Assembly (NCBI RefSeq): GCF_002933815.1 | Contig: NZ_BEYR01000001.1 | Location: 744,001 to 808,000, forward strand | Reading direction: 5' to 3' | DNA: 64,000 nucleotides | Origin: Sphingobacterium sp. HMA12 | Lineage (GTDB): Bacteria > Bacteroidota > Bacteroidia > Sphingobacteriales > Sphingobacteriaceae | Part shown: in pieces, positions 25,210-33,816 of the stretch | Layout: each line of letters starts with the position of its first letter | Numbering within the stretch: the stretch's first letter is position 1 | Position numbers and translations under genes: made by a program | Notes under the pieces: generated by a model | Told to the model about the DNA's origin: nothing | The model's database searches: none | The model's input: only the letters and a program-made list of their open reading frames with translations

Positions 25210-26220
25210 CTAGCTGGAGTTTTTTGGAGGGTGTTCTTGATGTTTGAACTCTATTGGAGATAGCCCGGTTTCATTTTTGAAAAATCGGCTGAAACTTGAA
25301 ATTTGGCCAAAGCCACATAAGTCTGAAACGATTTGTACACGTAGCTTCTGACGCAGTAAGTGCTTTGCCTTTTTTAGCAATTCTCGATTACGGTATTGCA
25401 AGAGGGTTTCTCCATAGCGCTGCGTATGGTATCTATTGAGTTGATCTTCTTGTATATGCAGACTGTCAGCGATATCTGTGATCAATACCATTTCCTCGGT
25501 CTCTGCAATGCGCTTGCTGATCAGTGCCCTAGCCTGTTCGACCAACAGATCGTGATGGCTTAATAGCCCTACAGCTCTCATCATTTTATTTTTGCTCAAG
25601 AGGAGCAGGTCCTGAATTTTGTGTAGGATAACGCTTTTTGGGATCAGTGGTTTTTTGTTAAGTTCTTCCGTGAGTTCAGCAAATATCCGGCGTGTCTGCT
25701 CCATAGCCGCAAAGTCAAGACTGACACGGTACTGTGCAAGTTTGCCTTTGTGTGCAGCGATAAGGCCGGCGAGATACCCAAAGCCCGGTACGCTGCCAAT
25801 GTTCAGGAGATCCAGAGGGAGAGTAAACCCTTGAATATGATATCTGCCGGGTTCAAATTTTAGTGCAATTTCAGTTTTTGGGGCATAGAAAAATGCACCG
25901 TGCCGGGGCCGGAAGATAAATTCATCCTCGACCTGCGGCTGGCTGTACTGTATCGGATTACGCCCCGCGAGATGATAGAGCAGATGTGTCTGTGGACTGC
26001 GTATTTCAAATTTGATCGTTGTGGGGCTGGTTACTTCCAGTTGGTAACTATAGCTTTCTAGATCGCTAGTCTGCAGATACTCTTCAAAAAGACGGATCTG
26101 ATTATTGCAAAGCAGTCGGTTTCGGCTACCTGGTAGCCGCTGGTGAAAGGATTTTGTGAGCGTACTCTTGCTCACAAAATCCATTTCTGCTTCTATCAAC
26201 TTGAATGATTCGGTCTGCAT
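25210..26220 (-). CDS. AraC-family transcriptional regulator
   Basis: A 336-aa protein with the AraC double helix-turn-helix at its C-terminus (about 230-330): LITDIADSLHIQEDQLNRYH for the first motif and IVSDLCGFGQISSFSRFFKNETGLSPIEF for the second, the latter matching the family signature well. The N-terminal 220 residues are a sensory domain without a clear cupin signature. Unlike most AraC members the first motif reads NRYHTQRYGETLLQY. It stands alone between the GC-rich element and a convergent-free 133-aa gene on the same strand. The nearby small peptide or the 133-aa gene are candidate targets; that is inference. Confidence 0.88.
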   Translation of the reverse strand: MQTESFKLIEAEMDFVSKSTLTKSFHQRLPGSRNRLLCNNQIRLFEEYLQTSDLESYSYQLEVTSPTTIKFEIRSPQTHLLYHLAGRNPIQYSQPQVEDEFIFRPRHGAFFYAPKTEIALKFEPGRYHIQGFTLPLDLLNIGSVPGFGYLAGLIAAHKGKLAQYRVSLDFAAMEQTRRIFAELTEELNKKPLIPKSVILHKIQDLLLLSKNKMMRAVGLLSHHDLLVEQARALISKRIAETEEMVLITDIADSLHIQEDQLNRYHTQRYGETLLQYRNRELLKKAKHLLRQKLRVQIVSDLCGFGQISSFSRFFKNETGLSPIEFKHQEHPPKNSS

Positions 26221-26271
26221 AGCGCTGTTAATTTTTGGGGAATTTCCACGTTTGTTTCGGGGAAACGTGGA

Positions 26272-26673
26272 TTAGCTGCCTGCTATATTCCGGTAAACAA
26301 TGCGGATAGAAAAATAACCTGTCGGCAACAGGCTGCCTACGATAGGTTGGTCACTGGATGAATTGTATCGTGAAAGGATAATGTCCTTTGGGGTGTTTTC
26401 TTTCTCAACAGCTGAGCTGCTGTTCTTTTGGAAGTCAACGGCAAGGCCGCTGTTCCAGCTGTCGGCGATCCCAATGCTCAAGGAGGTGATGAGTGCTGTG
26501 GACATCGTGTTCAGATACTGGATCTGGCTGGCACGAAGATCAAAATAAGCTAGCATAAAGCCGACGAAATCGCTCATCACAAAATTGATCATGTAAAGGC
26601 GTTGGGCATAATCGCTCGATAAAACTTCTTGTTGCAGGTCAGATACACCTGGCATGTCAAATGTTCTTTTCAT
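26272..26673 (-). CDS. Hypothetical protein (133 aa)
   Basis: From the ATG at 26673 the protein is 133 aa and starts MKRTFDMPGVSDLQQEV; the frame extends upstream to 26769, but that extension has no other support. It is a soluble protein with a helical first half (DYAQRLYMINFVMSDFVGF, then STALITSLSIGIADSW) and a polar C-terminus ending RIVYRNIAGS. No known domain. It lies 51 bp upstream of the AraC gene on the same strand, so the two may form a transcript. Function unknown. Confidence 0.6.
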   Translation of the reverse strand: MKRTFDMPGVSDLQQEVLSSDYAQRLYMINFVMSDFVGFMLAYFDLRASQIQYLNTMSTALITSLSIGIADSWNSGLAVDFQKNSSSAVEKENTPKDIILSRYNSSSDQPIVGSLLPTGYFSIRIVYRNIAGS

Positions 26674-26946
26674 ATTTTCTATTTGATTAAAAACCACAAA
26701 TAAATCCTCAAAAGCGCCATAAAACAAGCCACCGAATGAGATTTGACAGGATTTAGCAAAATTTGACAAAATGTTTCAAACGGAAATAAACTAGAATTAA
26801 AAGAAATTTTGTAAATTTGAGATAAGTGCTTTTTGCGATTGTGATTTTCGGGAATGGATATGTGAAATAAGATAATCGGTTCAAATCCCTTTAAATGTTG
26901 TCTTTATTAATGTTTAAGCCAATAACCTGTTAAGTATTCAGTAACT

Positions 26947-28137
26947 ATGCTATCTCAAAAACTAAAGAAAAGTAAAAGACTATTTTCGTATTTATTAAAA
27001 GATACTTCACTCAGGTGGGGGAGGATTTTGCATTACGTCATTTACCTTTTTCTCTGTACCATCTGTTCGCTATGGATAAATTTGGGATCTGCTGGGCTCG
27101 AGCCGGCCGACCGCATGGCAAGTAAGCGCTTTATACCGGTTTGGATCGGTACTGTTTTGCTGCTGTTGGTCTATGCTATTCTGATAAAATATATCCATAC
27201 GGCATTGGTAACCCGGCAGCGGTTTTCGTCCAATACAAAGCTGAATTTTATCATCTATTTTGTGTACGCTTTATGCATTATCCTAGCCATTCATGGTCTT
27301 ATACTGGAGGTTTTATTGCCTGATAAGCCGGGCTTGGTCTTGCTGTCGTATGCGTACCTATCGACTGACTTCTGGTTCTTCTTTCCAGTAGTGCTCTTGT
27401 ATACGTTGTTTATCCACAAGTTTCCCGAATGGGCTTTGATACAATGGCCACCCTTTAGCCAGATGACAATCCATATGGCGGTACCAGACCCTGCGGCTCC
27501 GGTTAAACCTAAAATGCTGTTATTACAAGCAGGATCAGTAGATAGCGCACGGCAATCAGCAGGTAAAAATCGGGATTCTTTTGTTCAGATCGGCAGCAGC
27601 GGAACGGCCGCTTTGCCTGATGCCGCTACTCCGTTAGATCCCATGATCACTCAAGCTGATGAGACATCATTGGATCCCTTGCTGATTTTATGGCAGTGTG
27701 AACGGAATAGGCCGGCATTGATGGTATACCTGCTGCGCCAGTTGAAGGAGGAAGAACTATCGGGGCAAAAAACGATAAAATGCCTCCAGGCTGTAATCAT
27801 CGTCAAAGAGCAGCGCTCGGCGGATGTGTATAGGCACGACGGTAAATTTTGCCGTATTGATGTCACCACTAAAGTACTGCAGGCAAACCCATGGCTGGTG
27901 AAGATAAGCGCAAAAGTATATGTCAATATGCTCTATTTCCGGGTGCCAGTAAACCGTCCTACGGAACTGGAACTCAATGAGAGCATCAGAAGTGAGCTGC
28001 AGCGATTATTGCCTGAGAAGAGGTTTAAAAAACTGGTGACGCCCTCACGTGCTTTGAGCAGCAACTTAAATGAATTTTGGGGAATATTAAAAACGCTAGA
28101 TGAAACAAAATTGGACGAAGAGTTTAATCTGGTATAA
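26947..28137 (+). CDS. Membrane-anchored regulator with LytTR-like DNA-binding domain
   Basis: A 396-aa protein with four hydrophobic segments in the first 160 residues (for example HYVIYLFLCTICSLWINL, WIGTVLLLLVYAILIKYI, IIYFVYALCIILAIHGLIL and FFFPVVLLYTLFIHKF). After a linker of 70-80 residues, the C-terminal 130 residues resemble a LytTR domain: VYRHDGKFCRIDVTTKVL and LVKISAKVYVNML correspond to the HDGK and HRSYIVNL blocks. LytTR proteins bind DNA as regulators. Divergence is considerable, so the DNA-binding call is moderate. The next gene overlaps or starts just after its stop, suggesting co-expression. Confidence 0.65.
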   Translation: MLSQKLKKSKRLFSYLLKDTSLRWGRILHYVIYLFLCTICSLWINLGSAGLEPADRMASKRFIPVWIGTVLLLLVYAILIKYIHTALVTRQRFSSNTKLNFIIYFVYALCIILAIHGLILEVLLPDKPGLVLLSYAYLSTDFWFFFPVVLLYTLFIHKFPEWALIQWPPFSQMTIHMAVPDPAAPVKPKMLLLQAGSVDSARQSAGKNRDSFVQIGSSGTAALPDAATPLDPMITQADETSLDPLLILWQCERNRPALMVYLLRQLKEEELSGQKTIKCLQAVIIVKEQRSADVYRHDGKFCRIDVTTKVLQANPWLVKISAKVYVNMLYFRVPVNRPTELELNESIRSELQRLLPEKRFKKLVTPSRALSSNLNEFWGILKTLDETKLDEEFNLV

Positions 28138-28165
28138 AACGGATGTATTGTATAACGCTGTGGTA

Positions 28166-28546
28166 ATGGAGCTGCTGCACGATGCCAATTGTGTGACGCA
28201 GCTGGTTTCGGCGACCAGCATTTTTAATTGCGTGGTTATGTTAAAATTAATGAATCGCATATGCGACCTTCTGGAGGTAATATCTTCTTTGCTTCAGGCA
28301 ATCTTGCGCTACATAACAGAAGAAATGAATAGGATTCCCGCAGAAACCGGGAATACACCTGCCGAATTGGATCATATGCTTGAAATCAATGATGTACTTG
28401 ATAAATTGGGAATTTCTGAATCAAAGTATTATCGGCTGGTCCGTGAGGGAAAGCTCAGGCCTAGGAAGCTCGGCAAACGGCATTATTACTACTTGTCGGA
28501 CCTGCACGGCCAGCTTGAGGAGAGTAGGCGAAAGGGGCGGATCTAA
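28166..28546 (+). CDS. Excisionase/MerR-like helix-turn-helix protein
   Basis: A 126-aa protein from the ATG at 28166; the frame is open from 28100, overlapping the previous gene, but the later start avoids a long overlap. The C-terminal 50 residues form an HTH_17/excisionase-type winged helix: EINDVLDKLGISESKYYRLV followed by GKLRPRKLGKRHYYYLSDL. The N-terminal part is a leucine-rich helix. Such proteins are common on Bacteroidota mobile elements and as small regulators. No integrase is encoded beside it here. Confidence 0.68.
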   Translation: MELLHDANCVTQLVSATSIFNCVVMLKLMNRICDLLEVISSLLQAILRYITEEMNRIPAETGNTPAELDHMLEINDVLDKLGISESKYYRLVREGKLRPRKLGKRHYYYLSDLHGQLEESRRKGRI

Positions 28547-29112
28547 TACATTTTAAAGGGGAAGCGGATGGCTCCCCTTTTTAATATAGGGGAGTTTTAT
28601 CTCATATATACTTGATCCTGCATCGGCTATGGTTCGGCAGCTCTTCGACTTTTGTTTGGCTCCGCTTCGGGACTGCTTCGACTCATGCTCGGGTCTCCTT
28701 CGGGTGGGCTTCGGGAGCTCTCCGGCTCGGCTTCGACTCCCAGCCGAACGGCACCCGAATAGTACCCGAACAGCAGCCGAGGCGGAGCCGAAGCTGTCCG
28801 CACCCCGAGTCGAGCATCGCCCGAAGGACAGCCCCTAATTACCCCAATAGCAGCCGGGCAATTGACTAGGTTGGGAGTGATAACTTTTCGATTTTTCCTA
28901 TGCCCGATACCGTGAATGGCTACGCCGGTTTCTTATCAAATGCTTAATATATTGCTCAAATCTGACAGGTAATAACAGCGCTCCCAATCATTTAAAATCA
29001 ATCCCAGTACTTCTTCGTTTATGGCCAAAAGTCAGCCTAATTTAGCTCTTGCTAGCAAAACAAAGACTGCGCATGCCAGTCGTAATTATTTATAAATCAA
29101 ACATGTATAATC
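28547..29112. other. Intergenic region with GC-rich hairpin cluster
   Basis: Apart from the repeat cluster at 28618-28860, no gene or RNA is seen in these 566 bases. The tail of this stretch (28870-29112) is unremarkable AT-rich sequence leading to the start of the DUF6266 gene. Confidence 0.55.
28618..28860. repeat. TTCGG/CCGAA inverted-repeat cluster
   Basis: The left half carries many TTCGG/CTCGG motifs (for example GGCTCCGCTTCGG, GCTTCGGGAGC) and the right half the complementary CCGAA/CCGAG motifs (CACCCGAATAG, CCGAGGCGGAGCC, GCCCGAAGG). GGCTCCGCTTCGG and CCGAGGCGGAGCC pair with one mismatch, so the whole can fold into a long imperfect stem. An 85-codon frame here is low-complexity and is not called. 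The make-up resembles interspersed GC-rich repeat clusters that some Bacteroidota carry between genes. Confidence 0.55.
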
Positions 29113-29757
29113 ATGGCAAGATTCTTAAAAGGTATACACGGGGCTTACTCTGGGAAAGTAGGTAGTGTAATAGGAAGTAGTTGGCGAGGAGTGGATTATG
29201 TACGCTCACTCTCCAAGATCTCAAACAAAAAAGCGAGTGAAGGACAGATCGCTCAGCGCGCTAAATTTGCGATGGCGGTAGCCTTTCTGTCGCCGATCAT
29301 GGACCTGCTTAACCTGGGCTATTCGGATAAGCTGCAGGGAAAAGCAACGGGCTATAACAAGGCGCTGCAATATCTGATGAACAATGGCGGTGTCACCGGC
29401 ACTTATCCAACACTGGAAATCGATTATTCAAAGATCATAATTGCCAAAGGGTCATTGTCCAACCTGATGGCACCCGAATGGTCAGAAACTTTTCCGCAGG
29501 AGATCGCGCTGACCTGGACATCGGAGCTCAACAAATATAACTCCTTTGCCGATGATTCGGTCATCCTCCTGATGTACAACAAGAACAAGAATTTCTTTAG
29601 TATTCTGGAGTCTTCGACCAGGACGGATACAAATCTGAGTTTTACGCTACCGGCCAGCTACTCGGGCGATGTACTCGAAGGCTGGGTCTTTACCGGTCAC
29701 CGGGATGGCGTCAAGACCTCACCGAGTTTGCACTTGGGCGAACTGACCATTAGCTAA
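29113..29757 (+). CDS. DUF6266 family protein
   Basis: A 214-aa protein beginning MARFLKGIHGAYSGKVGSVIG, a conserved start of DUF6266 proteins of Bacteroidota, in which a small Gly-rich N-terminus (GKVGSVIGSSW, DYVRSLSKISNKKAS) is followed by AQRAKFAMAVAFLSPI. The rest reads as an all-beta domain (LTWTSELN..VILLMYNKNKN; TNLSFTLPASYSGDV). Not signal-bearing. The family is common near phage-like genes; function is not established. It is followed after one base by a DUF5675 gene, and the pair recurs in this phylum as a cassette. The start is supported by the family conservation of the N-terminus. Confidence 0.85.
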   Translation: MARFLKGIHGAYSGKVGSVIGSSWRGVDYVRSLSKISNKKASEGQIAQRAKFAMAVAFLSPIMDLLNLGYSDKLQGKATGYNKALQYLMNNGGVTGTYPTLEIDYSKIIIAKGSLSNLMAPEWSETFPQEIALTWTSELNKYNSFADDSVILLMYNKNKNFFSILESSTRTDTNLSFTLPASYSGDVLEGWVFTGHRDGVKTSPSLHLGELTIS

Positions 29758-29758
29758 T

Positions 29759-30163
29759 ATGGCCGTTCAACACACCCTGCTGCTCCTACGAAAGTATGGA
29801 GCACAGGGAACCAATGGAACGATTAGCTATCAGGGAGAATATATCTGCCACACCATCGAATTGCCGGATCGAAACAACCTCCCCAGGATCAGCTGTATTC
29901 CGGTAGGTAGATACAAACTGGACAAACGGCGCTATCCAAAGCATGGGGAACAGATCGGCATCCCCAATGTGCTGGGACGCGAAGCGATATTGATCCATGC
30001 GGCCAACAATGCGTTGAAAGAATTGCAGGGCTGCATTGCTCCCGTAACGACTTTAACTGGTGAAGGGCGAGGGGATTATAGTGGTAAGGCTTTAGCAAAA
30101 CTTAAGGCGCTAGTATATAGCTGGTGGGACCAAGGTGCGGAGGTCTATTTGAATATTCGATAG
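29759..30163 (+). CDS. DUF5675 family protein
   Basis: A 134-aa protein of the DUF5675 family, recognisable from GEYICHTIELPDRNNLPRIS, IPVGRYKLDKRRYPKHG, ILIHAANNALKELQGCIAP and the ending WWDQGAEVYLNIR. These are short proteins of phage tail or lysis regions in many bacteria, with a fold related to YkuD-like domains in some predictions, though without a catalytic Cys pattern that I can confirm. It is coupled to the DUF6266 gene upstream (one base apart). The two short membrane-type genes downstream suit a lysis-like cassette. No signal peptide. Confidence 0.85.
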   Translation: MAVQHTLLLLRKYGAQGTNGTISYQGEYICHTIELPDRNNLPRISCIPVGRYKLDKRRYPKHGEQIGIPNVLGREAILIHAANNALKELQGCIAPVTTLTGEGRGDYSGKALAKLKALVYSWWDQGAEVYLNIR

Positions 30164-30373
30164 CAATTTGGAGGACGTGAATTTGCGCTGCATTCCTTTG
30201 TGACATCTTCTTAGCAATATGACGGCATAAATCAAACTCGCTCTGCTCAGACAGTGATTGGCAGTCGAAATGCTATGCTTCAAATGCTCTGTCCTCCTAT
30301 ATTGCTTGAATAAAGAGGGAGGTGATTGGATGACGGTCAGTCGGAATATAAGGCTTTGACCGTATATCCAATC
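30163..30373. repeat. Two inverted-repeat structures between cassette genes
   Basis: An outer imperfect repeat pairs GCAAT..GGAGGAC (30163-30176) with GTCCTCC..ATTGC (30291-30305), 12 paired bases in total separated by about 114 bp. Next to it GATTGGAT (30324-30331) pairs with ATCCAATC (30366-30373), enclosing GGTC/GACC, just before the ATG at 30391. They may form structured RNA or flank a small element; the enclosed sequence shows no open frame of note. Confidence 0.45.
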
Positions 30374-30390
30374 TCTAAAAAGTAATAATC

Positions 30391-30627
30391 ATGAAAAAAA
30401 TCATAAACAAAATAGGAGCAGTGCTTCAGGTGATCCTCGCAGCGCCGCTCAAACTGCCGGGAAAGGCCGGGAATATATTAAAATACATTGCCCTGGGGCT
30501 AGGGATACTGGAGACGGTCATGGAGGAGGATAAACCTCCGCCCAAAGGGATAGATCAGCCGGATGGCCATGCTGATGCAAATAATGGTGCTACGGAGGAA
30601 AGGAGCGGAGCTGATGAAAATCAATGA
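30391..30627 (+). CDS. Short protein with amphipathic/hydrophobic N-terminus (78 aa)
   Basis: A 78-aa protein starting MKKIINKIGAVLQVILAAPLK, with a hydrophobic stretch (AVLQVILAAPL) and a second (YIALGLGILETVM), then an acidic tail (MEEDKPPPKGIDQPDG). Basic N-terminus plus hydrophobic segment suggests membrane association or a holin-like partner. It overlaps the next gene by 14 bases, so both are made together. No family recognised; context is the DUF6266/DUF5675 cassette. Confidence 0.6.
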   Translation: MKKIINKIGAVLQVILAAPLKLPGKAGNILKYIALGLGILETVMEEDKPPPKGIDQPDGHADANNGATEERSGADENQ

Positions 30628-30790
30628 TATCCGCATCTCGGCCATCGGCGGCACCATCTGCTCCATCTGGGCGAGTCTGTCTTTGGGTGACGTACTACAG
30701 ACTGCGTTGACTGCTGCAGTGGGTACGCTAGTCAGCTTTGTGATAAGTAGACTATTGGGAAGATCGAATGTTGGAAAGAATAAACGGTGA
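30614..30790 (+). CDS. Small membrane protein, possible holin-like (58 aa)
   Basis: A 58-aa protein starting MKINDIRISAIGGTICSIWA with one or two hydrophobic segments (AIGGTICSIWASLSL, LTAAVGTLVSFVIS) and a basic C-terminus (RLLGRSNVGKNKR). The layout of short, two-segment, basic-tailed proteins fits holins of small prophage cassettes. The start at 30614 overlaps the preceding stop and is preferred over an upstream ATG at 30563 that overlaps far more. It ends 13 bases before a terminator. Confidence 0.6.
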   Translation: MKINDIRISAIGGTICSIWASLSLGDVLQTALTAAVGTLVSFVISRLLGRSNVGKNKR

Positions 30791-30803
30791 TCCGTTTCTT
30801 TGG

Positions 30804-30825
30804 ACGCCTCCCACCCGGGAGGCGT
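30804..30825 (+). terminator. Intrinsic terminator after the prophage-like cassette
   Basis: Stem ACGCCTCCC (30804-30812) / GGGAGGCGT (30817-30825) with an ACCC loop, followed by TCTATTTTATG. A smaller stem (AACGG/CCGTT) lies just before it. It ends the rightward cassette; the leftward regulator gene ends beyond it at 30853. Confidence 0.8.
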
Positions 30826-30852
30826 TCTATTTTATGTACAAATTCTCCAAAA

Positions 30853-33519
30853 TCATAATAATGGCCCCACAATTTCTTTAAATGTTTTGTCAAACTCTTC
30901 CCCCAGATTGATCTGATATCGTTTAATGAAATTTTCATAAGTACTGATCGCTAATGTTTTTTTGTCCTGCTGAAATAAAATCTTGCATTTGATATACAAG
31001 GCTTCCTCACTTAAAGGATCGAAAAGAAACATACTGTCAGTAATCTGTAAGAGAATCGAATCGTATTGCTCCAAAGCGATTTTTGGGCTGTGTATCAATG
31101 TCGATAAGGTATCCATAACAATGTTTGAAAATTCAGATTTGAAGTTGTCAATCCATTCAAATTGAATATTGGGCAGAAGTTCACCATAGGATGTCAATTC
31201 CAGAAATCGTTGAACATCGCTGTGGTCAAAATCATTGTCATTTTTAATTTTTTCGGCTAAAAAGATAGTTTCAGCATAGTCCGAAAGCATGTTTTCGGGT
31301 AGCTTGATGGACCAATTGGAACTTTTGTTCACGATCTGGACATTGTCCAATGATTCTAAGAGTAATCTTAATTTGCTGATATTGACATTACGGTTATTGG
31401 TCGCGGATTTATCCGATTTGTCAAACCATAGAATTTCTTCCAGTTTGGAGGAGGATATCCCTTTTTCAAACTTAATGCTATAAAGTAAAATAAGAATCAG
31501 CAGATGTTTTAAGATCGGTGAAAAGCTTTCTGAATATTCCTTTCCGTATTTATCATACACCTGAAATTCGCCTAGAAATAAGATAGAATTCTGGCGTCGG
31601 TTGTAAAAGCATTTCTTTTTCTGGGGTTGCGCTTGTGTAACATTGGCCACAGCTTTGCTGCTTTGGGATGGTAAAGTAGACAGATTGCTTCCCGTGACGG
31701 GCTCAGTCTGTCCAGGCGCTGATTCAGAAATAGGGAATAAACTTACCTTCTGTCGTTGTCTGCAGTAACGTAGGTATAGGAAAACACCTATTGCTAACCC
31801 CAGTCCAAGTATAAGCATAAAGCTGGTCTTCCAACGGACTGACTTAGCAGGAAGTATATAGTGTAGATCTGCTTGTTTTAGTGGCGGAAAATCAATAGCG
31901 TAGACATCTACCGTAGAACTCACTTTGTCTTTGCTACTGACAGTAACCGCAAGTAACATTTTTAAGGCCGGTGAATAAAACAGGTCACAGAATGATAGGT
32001 CATCTTTAAAGTGAAAAGGAATGGAATCAGCATATTTTTCCACAGCCTTGGTCTGCATATCGATTTTATTTAACTGAAAATAGGAGGCGGTTTGATCGAT
32101 TGGATAGGTGAGCACATACATGTTATGGTCGTCTTCTGCCAGGATCAAATGATTGGAAAAGCCGTAATTCTTTTTGTCCAGTAAGATATTGTCGATCAGT
32201 AACCGCGGCGCCATTTGCTTCAGATCAATGACGTATAGGTCTGAAAATGATTTGGATGAAAGTTCCTGCAAACCCATTTCAGCACCTTTGCCACCTAATA
32301 TAAAGAGCTTGTCGCCGGCATGATTGGCCCCCATAGCAGCGAGGTAGCGCGGAGTGATAAAGGCGGAGAGATCTTTTTTTATGGATGCTCCGGTACGTAG
32401 ATTTATTTTGATAAAATCGCTGTTGTACTTGTAATGCCCATAACCTCCAAAAAGATATAGACTCGTATCTTTGGGCGAGATATAGCTGTTGTGATGGGAA
32501 TGATCTTGCCGTTGCGCTTCTTGTTTTGTCCAGGTTCTTGAATTGGGATCAAAATAGTTGAGATACGGTGTGTTAAAATTGTAAAACAGAAGCTTATTAT
32601 TCACGTAATCTATCGTTAGACGATTTTCCACTTTATCTCCGGGAATATTTTTCATGGGGTACAGTGTACTGCTCATCGTACCTGGAGAAAAGTAACGTGC
32701 GCCTGTTGAATCCATGACAATCAGTTGATTGTGGATGGAGTCGAAGGTAATCTGTGGCGCATATATGCTCGACATTGAGCCTAATTTATGCCATTTCACA
32801 CTTTTGTCAATCAGCATTTTTCCATTTTTAAAAATCGCTTCTGCACCTTCAATCTGATCGTAGATTACCTGTTTTTGATATTTGTCAAATTGCCAATGGT
32901 TGGCGAGTGTACCATTGATCAACAGTTGTATATCACGCAAAGTCATGGGTGGAACGTCGTTGCTTTCAAAACCCTCTATATGACATTGCCCAAAATTGAA
33001 TACTAGATTTTTTAAATCTGACAAGACGGTCGTCATCTGAATAGTCTGACCATTTATTTTCAGGATGATATGGTCTGTTGATTTGTCCAACAGTAAACTT
33101 ACTTGGAGCCGTGGTGCCTGATGGATCTTAAGCTTAATGAATTCATCTTTATGGGCAGGTTTTGAAATAACCAAAAAAACTTCATTTTGATTATTTAACA
33201 GCAGGTTGAAGCTCTCCTTTTTGTTGTCGATGATTTTAAGAAGATAGCCAAATAGCTCGCTTTCGTTCCTTCGGATCTCTGCATCGAATTTGATTTCCAG
33301 GTTTTTGATCTGATTCTGTTCATATGCTTTTCCCGGATGGAGCAGGAGCGAAGTCCTTCGTTCGATAGCAGACTGGTGCGCATAAAAATACAGACCGCGG
33401 TCATTGGAAAAACTCAAGGGAAGAAGCCACAATAAAAACCATATGGTAAGTAGGAATCGTATTGAATAGATAAAATATAATTTTTTACTCGCTTGAAACA
33501 TAAAAAGGTCTGTGATCAA
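30853..33519 (-). CDS. Membrane-spanning Kelch/lectin-like regulator with winged-helix domain
   Basis: Up to 888 aa (a start at 33501 is equally good). Order: N-terminal hydrophobic anchor (IRFLLTIWFLLWLLPLSF, about 20-37); a lectin/LamG-like region (about 40-230); Kelch-type propeller repeats (about 250-540, with YLFGGYGHYKYN and DKLFILGGKGAE); a transmembrane segment (about 565-587, MLILGLGLAIGVFLYLRY); and a cytoplasmic winged-helix DNA-binding region (about 640-745, ILFLGEFQVYDKYGKEYS, then ILLYSIKFEKGISSSKLEEI and NVNISKLRLLLESL) with a bacterial-transcriptional-activator-like helical tail. It resembles a one-component regulator that senses ligand outside and binds DNA inside. It is transcribed away from the SusC gene of the polysaccharide locus and is its likely regulator. 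Confidence 0.82.
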   Translation of the reverse strand: MITDLFMFQASKKLYFIYSIRFLLTIWFLLWLLPLSFSNDRGLYFYAHQSAIERRTSLLLHPGKAYEQNQIKNLEIKFDAEIRRNESELFGYLLKIIDNKKESFNLLLNNQNEVFLVISKPAHKDEFIKLKIHQAPRLQVSLLLDKSTDHIILKINGQTIQMTTVLSDLKNLVFNFGQCHIEGFESNDVPPMTLRDIQLLINGTLANHWQFDKYQKQVIYDQIEGAEAIFKNGKMLIDKSVKWHKLGSMSSIYAPQITFDSIHNQLIVMDSTGARYFSPGTMSSTLYPMKNIPGDKVENRLTIDYVNNKLLFYNFNTPYLNYFDPNSRTWTKQEAQRQDHSHHNSYISPKDTSLYLFGGYGHYKYNSDFIKINLRTGASIKKDLSAFITPRYLAAMGANHAGDKLFILGGKGAEMGLQELSSKSFSDLYVIDLKQMAPRLLIDNILLDKKNYGFSNHLILAEDDHNMYVLTYPIDQTASYFQLNKIDMQTKAVEKYADSIPFHFKDDLSFCDLFYSPALKMLLAVTVSSKDKVSSTVDVYAIDFPPLKQADLHYILPAKSVRWKTSFMLILGLGLAIGVFLYLRYCRQRQKVSLFPISESAPGQTEPVTGSNLSTLPSQSSKAVANVTQAQPQKKKCFYNRRQNSILFLGEFQVYDKYGKEYSESFSPILKHLLILILLYSIKFEKGISSSKLEEILWFDKSDKSATNNRNVNISKLRLLLESLDNVQIVNKSSNWSIKLPENMLSDYAETIFLAEKIKNDNDFDHSDVQRFLELTSYGELLPNIQFEWIDNFKSEFSNIVMDTLSTLIHSPKIALEQYDSILLQITDSMFLFDPLSEEALYIKCKILFQQDKKTLAISTYENFIKRYQINLGEEFDKTFKEIVGPLL

Positions 33520-33594
33520 TTGGTTTATTACTGTCAGAATAAATCCCGTCTCTTACTTAACGTGTTTATTCTTTTTTGTAAGCCTCAATACCGC

Positions 33595-33652
33595 TATTGA
33601 TAAGGTAAAACGATATTACACCGTTTTGTGGCCTACCCCTTGTTTATCAATA
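33595..33652. promoter_or_regulatory. Nested inverted repeat, candidate regulator binding site
   Basis: TATTGATAA (33595-33603) pairs with TTATCAATA (33644-33652); inside, AAAACG (33607-33612) pairs with CGTTTT (33622-33627). The arms are 9 and 6 bp. It is 75 bp upstream of the regulator start and about 350 bp upstream of SusC. It may be a dimer or tetramer operator of the divergent regulator. Confidence 0.5.
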
Positions 33653-33816
33653 TTAGTTCTTTTTTATAAGAGTCCAAAATAAAAAAAAAATATTTAAAAT
33701 TTTGAAGATTAACAGTGGCATTAATTCCATCATTAATTCATTTGTTATAGAGACCATTGGAACTTTGATCTACAGCGATAAGGGAAAATAAGTATTGCTA
33801 AACCGATTTAAACTTT

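Noticed and set aside
28612..28869. An 85-codon frame in the TTCGG/CCGAA cluster
   Set aside because: Low-complexity Ser/Arg/Gly composition produced by the repeat; no start context.
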